Shown here: positions 62,681-64,000 of the stretch, one piece after another
Layout of the letters: every line of letters begins with the position of its first letter
How positions within the stretch are numbered: position 1 is the first letter of the stretch
From: Kosakonia quasisacchari
Lineage (GTDB): Bacteria; Pseudomonadota; Gammaproteobacteria; Enterobacterales; Enterobacteriaceae
Direction: 5' to 3'
Assembly: GCF_004331415.1 (NCBI RefSeq)
Contig: NZ_SJOP01000009.1
Location: 124,001 to 188,000 of the forward strand
DNA length: 64,000 nucleotides
The notes under the pieces: generated by a model
Databases searched by the model: none
What the model was told of the DNA's origin: nothing
What the model saw: the letters and a program-made list of their open reading frames with translations, nothing else
Translations under genes and position numbers: made by a program

Positions 62681-63397
62681 ATGCACAGTATTAATCCAAC
62701 TCACCAGGGGCTTTATTTTGTTGTCGCGAGCTTTTTGCTCTCTTGTTGCGCCAGCGCTGCCTCGGCAACTGATTTTTCCGGGCAGTGGCACGGCAGTGAA
62801 CGCAACGAATCCACATTAACGCTGAAATTATCCCAACTGAATAACAAGCTTACCGGATCATATTGCTTTATTACTCAGCGCGGCAATCGCATCGATTGCC
62901 CGGATGAACAGCAGGATAACCTGCGCGGCGACGTTAAAAATAATACCGCCACCATTACGTTTGACTCGAGCTTTGGCGGTAAAAACGGCAAAGCCACACT
63001 GGTTGTTAATGGCGACAAACTGGCGTGGCATTTAACGCAGCCGCCTGAACACGGTGACTATTACGCCCCGGAAAATTACGCGCTGGTTAAAGAGGTTATT
63101 CACAATGGCGCGACCACGAAAATTATCCGCACTGATAGCTTTATGATTGCGATCCGCAATAATTGCGGCGCGTTCACCACACCTTGCGATGACCTGCTTT
63201 ATACCGGTGCGCGAAACCGTGACCGCCAGCAGATTAGCCTGCGCGGTAAAACGCGCGTGGATGCTGCAAACCGCGTGGTTGGCGCAGAATTCCATAATGG
63301 CGATGTGCTTTACCTGGTCGATTACAACCCGCTGAAACTGGTGGTGACTCAGGCGGGTAAAACGCTTGTCAATCAGGCGGGTAGCTGGCTTAAATAA
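62681..63397 (+). CDS. Secreted immunity-like protein sharing C-domain with 61492 gene
   Basis: A 238-residue protein with a signal peptide ending near SAASATD. The N-terminal part (about 30-130) is a lipocalin-like beta domain with FSGQWHGSERNESTLTLKL and LTGSYCFI. The C-terminal ~80 residues (NCGAFTTPC, LYTGARNRDRQQISLRG, FHNGDVLYLV, AGKTLVNQAGSWL) match those of the 61492 protein. Periplasmic location and context suggest immunity. Confidence 0.66.
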   Translation: MHSINPTHQGLYFVVASFLLSCCASAASATDFSGQWHGSERNESTLTLKLSQLNNKLTGSYCFITQRGNRIDCPDEQQDNLRGDVKNNTATITFDSSFGGKNGKATLVVNGDKLAWHLTQPPEHGDYYAPENYALVKEVIHNGATTKIIRTDSFMIAIRNNCGAFTTPCDDLLYTGARNRDRQQISLRGKTRVDAANRVVGAEFHNGDVLYLVDYNPLKLVVTQAGKTLVNQAGSWLK

Positions 63398-63427
63398 CGG
63401 TTCTTTTGATGGGCTATGGAAAGGTTA

Positions 63428-63946
63428 ATGCGACGAATATTCCCTCTTTTTGCGCTGCTGTTTGGTTTTTCTGCCCAGGCCGCGCAAGCGCCGCTGACGG
63501 AAAACGACTTCACCGTGAAGATCAATAAACAGGCTATCACCCTGGGGCAGGACTGGGATCGCGATCTGATGACGGCGCTGGGGAAACAAGCCAGTGAAGA
63601 TTTTGTCGGAGAAGTGCCGTTTGGCGATGAAAACTATAAATTTTACCGCCACATTTTTGCGGGCTTTGATATCTACAGCGCCAATATCGACTGGCAGCAA
63701 CGCGGCAAAAGCATCGACAGTTACATCATCGGGCAGATAACGCTGCATTCTTCCACATTGCATACCGCGCGTGGTGTAGCGCCCGGCGATGCGAAACAGC
63801 GTGTGATTGAGCAGTATGGCGCGGGTGAAACCGATAACAGCGATGGCGAAGAGTGGATTATGTATTCACTGGCGCACAAAAATATCGCTTTCGATGTCAC
63901 CGGCGGCAAAGTGCAGGTCATTAATATCAGCGTTGGGAATGACTGA
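63428..63946 (+). CDS. Secreted protein of unknown function
   Basis: A 172-residue protein with a signal peptide ending near SAQAAQ. The mature part starts with PLTENDFTVKINKQAITLG and ends with NIAFDVTGGKVQVINISV, a mixed beta domain not recognised. ATG 63428 has AAAGGT ahead; ATG 63416 is four codons upstream. It is the last full gene of the immunity-like run. Confidence 0.62.
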   Translation: MRRIFPLFALLFGFSAQAAQAPLTENDFTVKINKQAITLGQDWDRDLMTALGKQASEDFVGEVPFGDENYKFYRHIFAGFDIYSANIDWQQRGKSIDSYIIGQITLHSSTLHTARGVAPGDAKQRVIEQYGAGETDNSDGEEWIMYSLAHKNIAFDVTGGKVQVINISVGND

Positions 63947-63989
63947 ACAGTCGATCTGAATGATCAACTTTCCGGCCAGGGTGACGACA

Positions 63990-64000
63990 ATGAAACTCGA
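63990..64000 (+). CDS. Start of a further gene (cut by window end)
   Basis: ATG at 63990 follows AGGGTGA with about 7-base spacing; only the first codons (M-K-L) are visible. A basic start fits another secreted protein, but nothing more can be said. Confidence 0.35.

Noticed and set aside
1-64000. CRISPR arrays, tRNA or rRNA genes, insertion sequences
   Set aside because: None seen by eye: no regular direct-repeat/spacer pattern, no cloverleaf or rRNA sequence, and no transposase frame.

Overview
The window is chromosomal DNA of an enteric bacterium (Enterobacteriaceae). The first 21 kb follow the gene order of Escherichia coli around min/fadR/dadAX/treA, and most products match the E. coli proteins in length and sequence. 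The relatives that seem closest are Enterobacter or Kosakonia, but the genus is inferred, not shown. Compared with E. coli as I remember it, hlyE, umuDC and nhaB are missing: an unidentified small membrane gene sits between ycgN and dsbB, and dsbB lies directly next to fadR.

Bases 1-21,330 are housekeeping genes: the 3' end of yoaA, tsaB, a Slp-type lipoprotein gene, fadD, rnd, minCDE, ycgL, ycgM, ycgN, dsbB, fadR, ycgB, dadAX, cvrA, ldcA, emtA, ycgR, ymgE and treA. Readable control sites include a FadR operator in front of fadD, a CRP site in front of dadA, a flagellar sigma-28 promoter for ycgR, and several hairpin terminators.

After an AT-rich non-coding stretch of about 1 kb that holds a candidate RcsAB box, bases 22,312-51,851 encode a complete type VI secretion system (T6SS). 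The order is SH3 lipoprotein, tssJ, tssK, tssL (with OmpA domain), tssM, tagF, tssA, tssB, tssC, hcp, tagH (FHA), pppA, a periplasmic protein, tagJ, tssE, tssF, tssG, clpV, ppkA, an Eag-type chaperone and vgrG. All thirteen core parts are present, along with the PpkA/PppA/Fha/TagF phosphorylation switch. Between hcp and tagH lies a cargo island: a peptidoglycan-binding, pesticin/lysozyme-like muramidase followed by a periplasmic protein with an LprI-type lysozyme-inhibitor domain. I read these as an effector and its immunity protein. A broken second LprI copy follows, and the island is flanked by two copies of a stem-loop.

Bases 51,380-64,000 are the variable end. The vgrG tail changes abruptly to AT-rich DNA and is followed by eight small single-membrane-segment proteins in related families. 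A decayed piece of another vgrG 3' end sits inside this array, which suggests stepwise replacement of vgrG tails and their cargo. Next comes a GC-rich, tightly coupled operon: DUF2169 plus pentapeptide repeats, a second pentapeptide protein, a DUF3540 protein and a DUF4150 PAAR-like tip. It ends in a 51-codon reading frame that may be the remains of an effector, then a run of small, mostly secreted immunity-like genes. Two of these share a C-terminal domain but have different N-termini. No full-length toxin is visible next to them.
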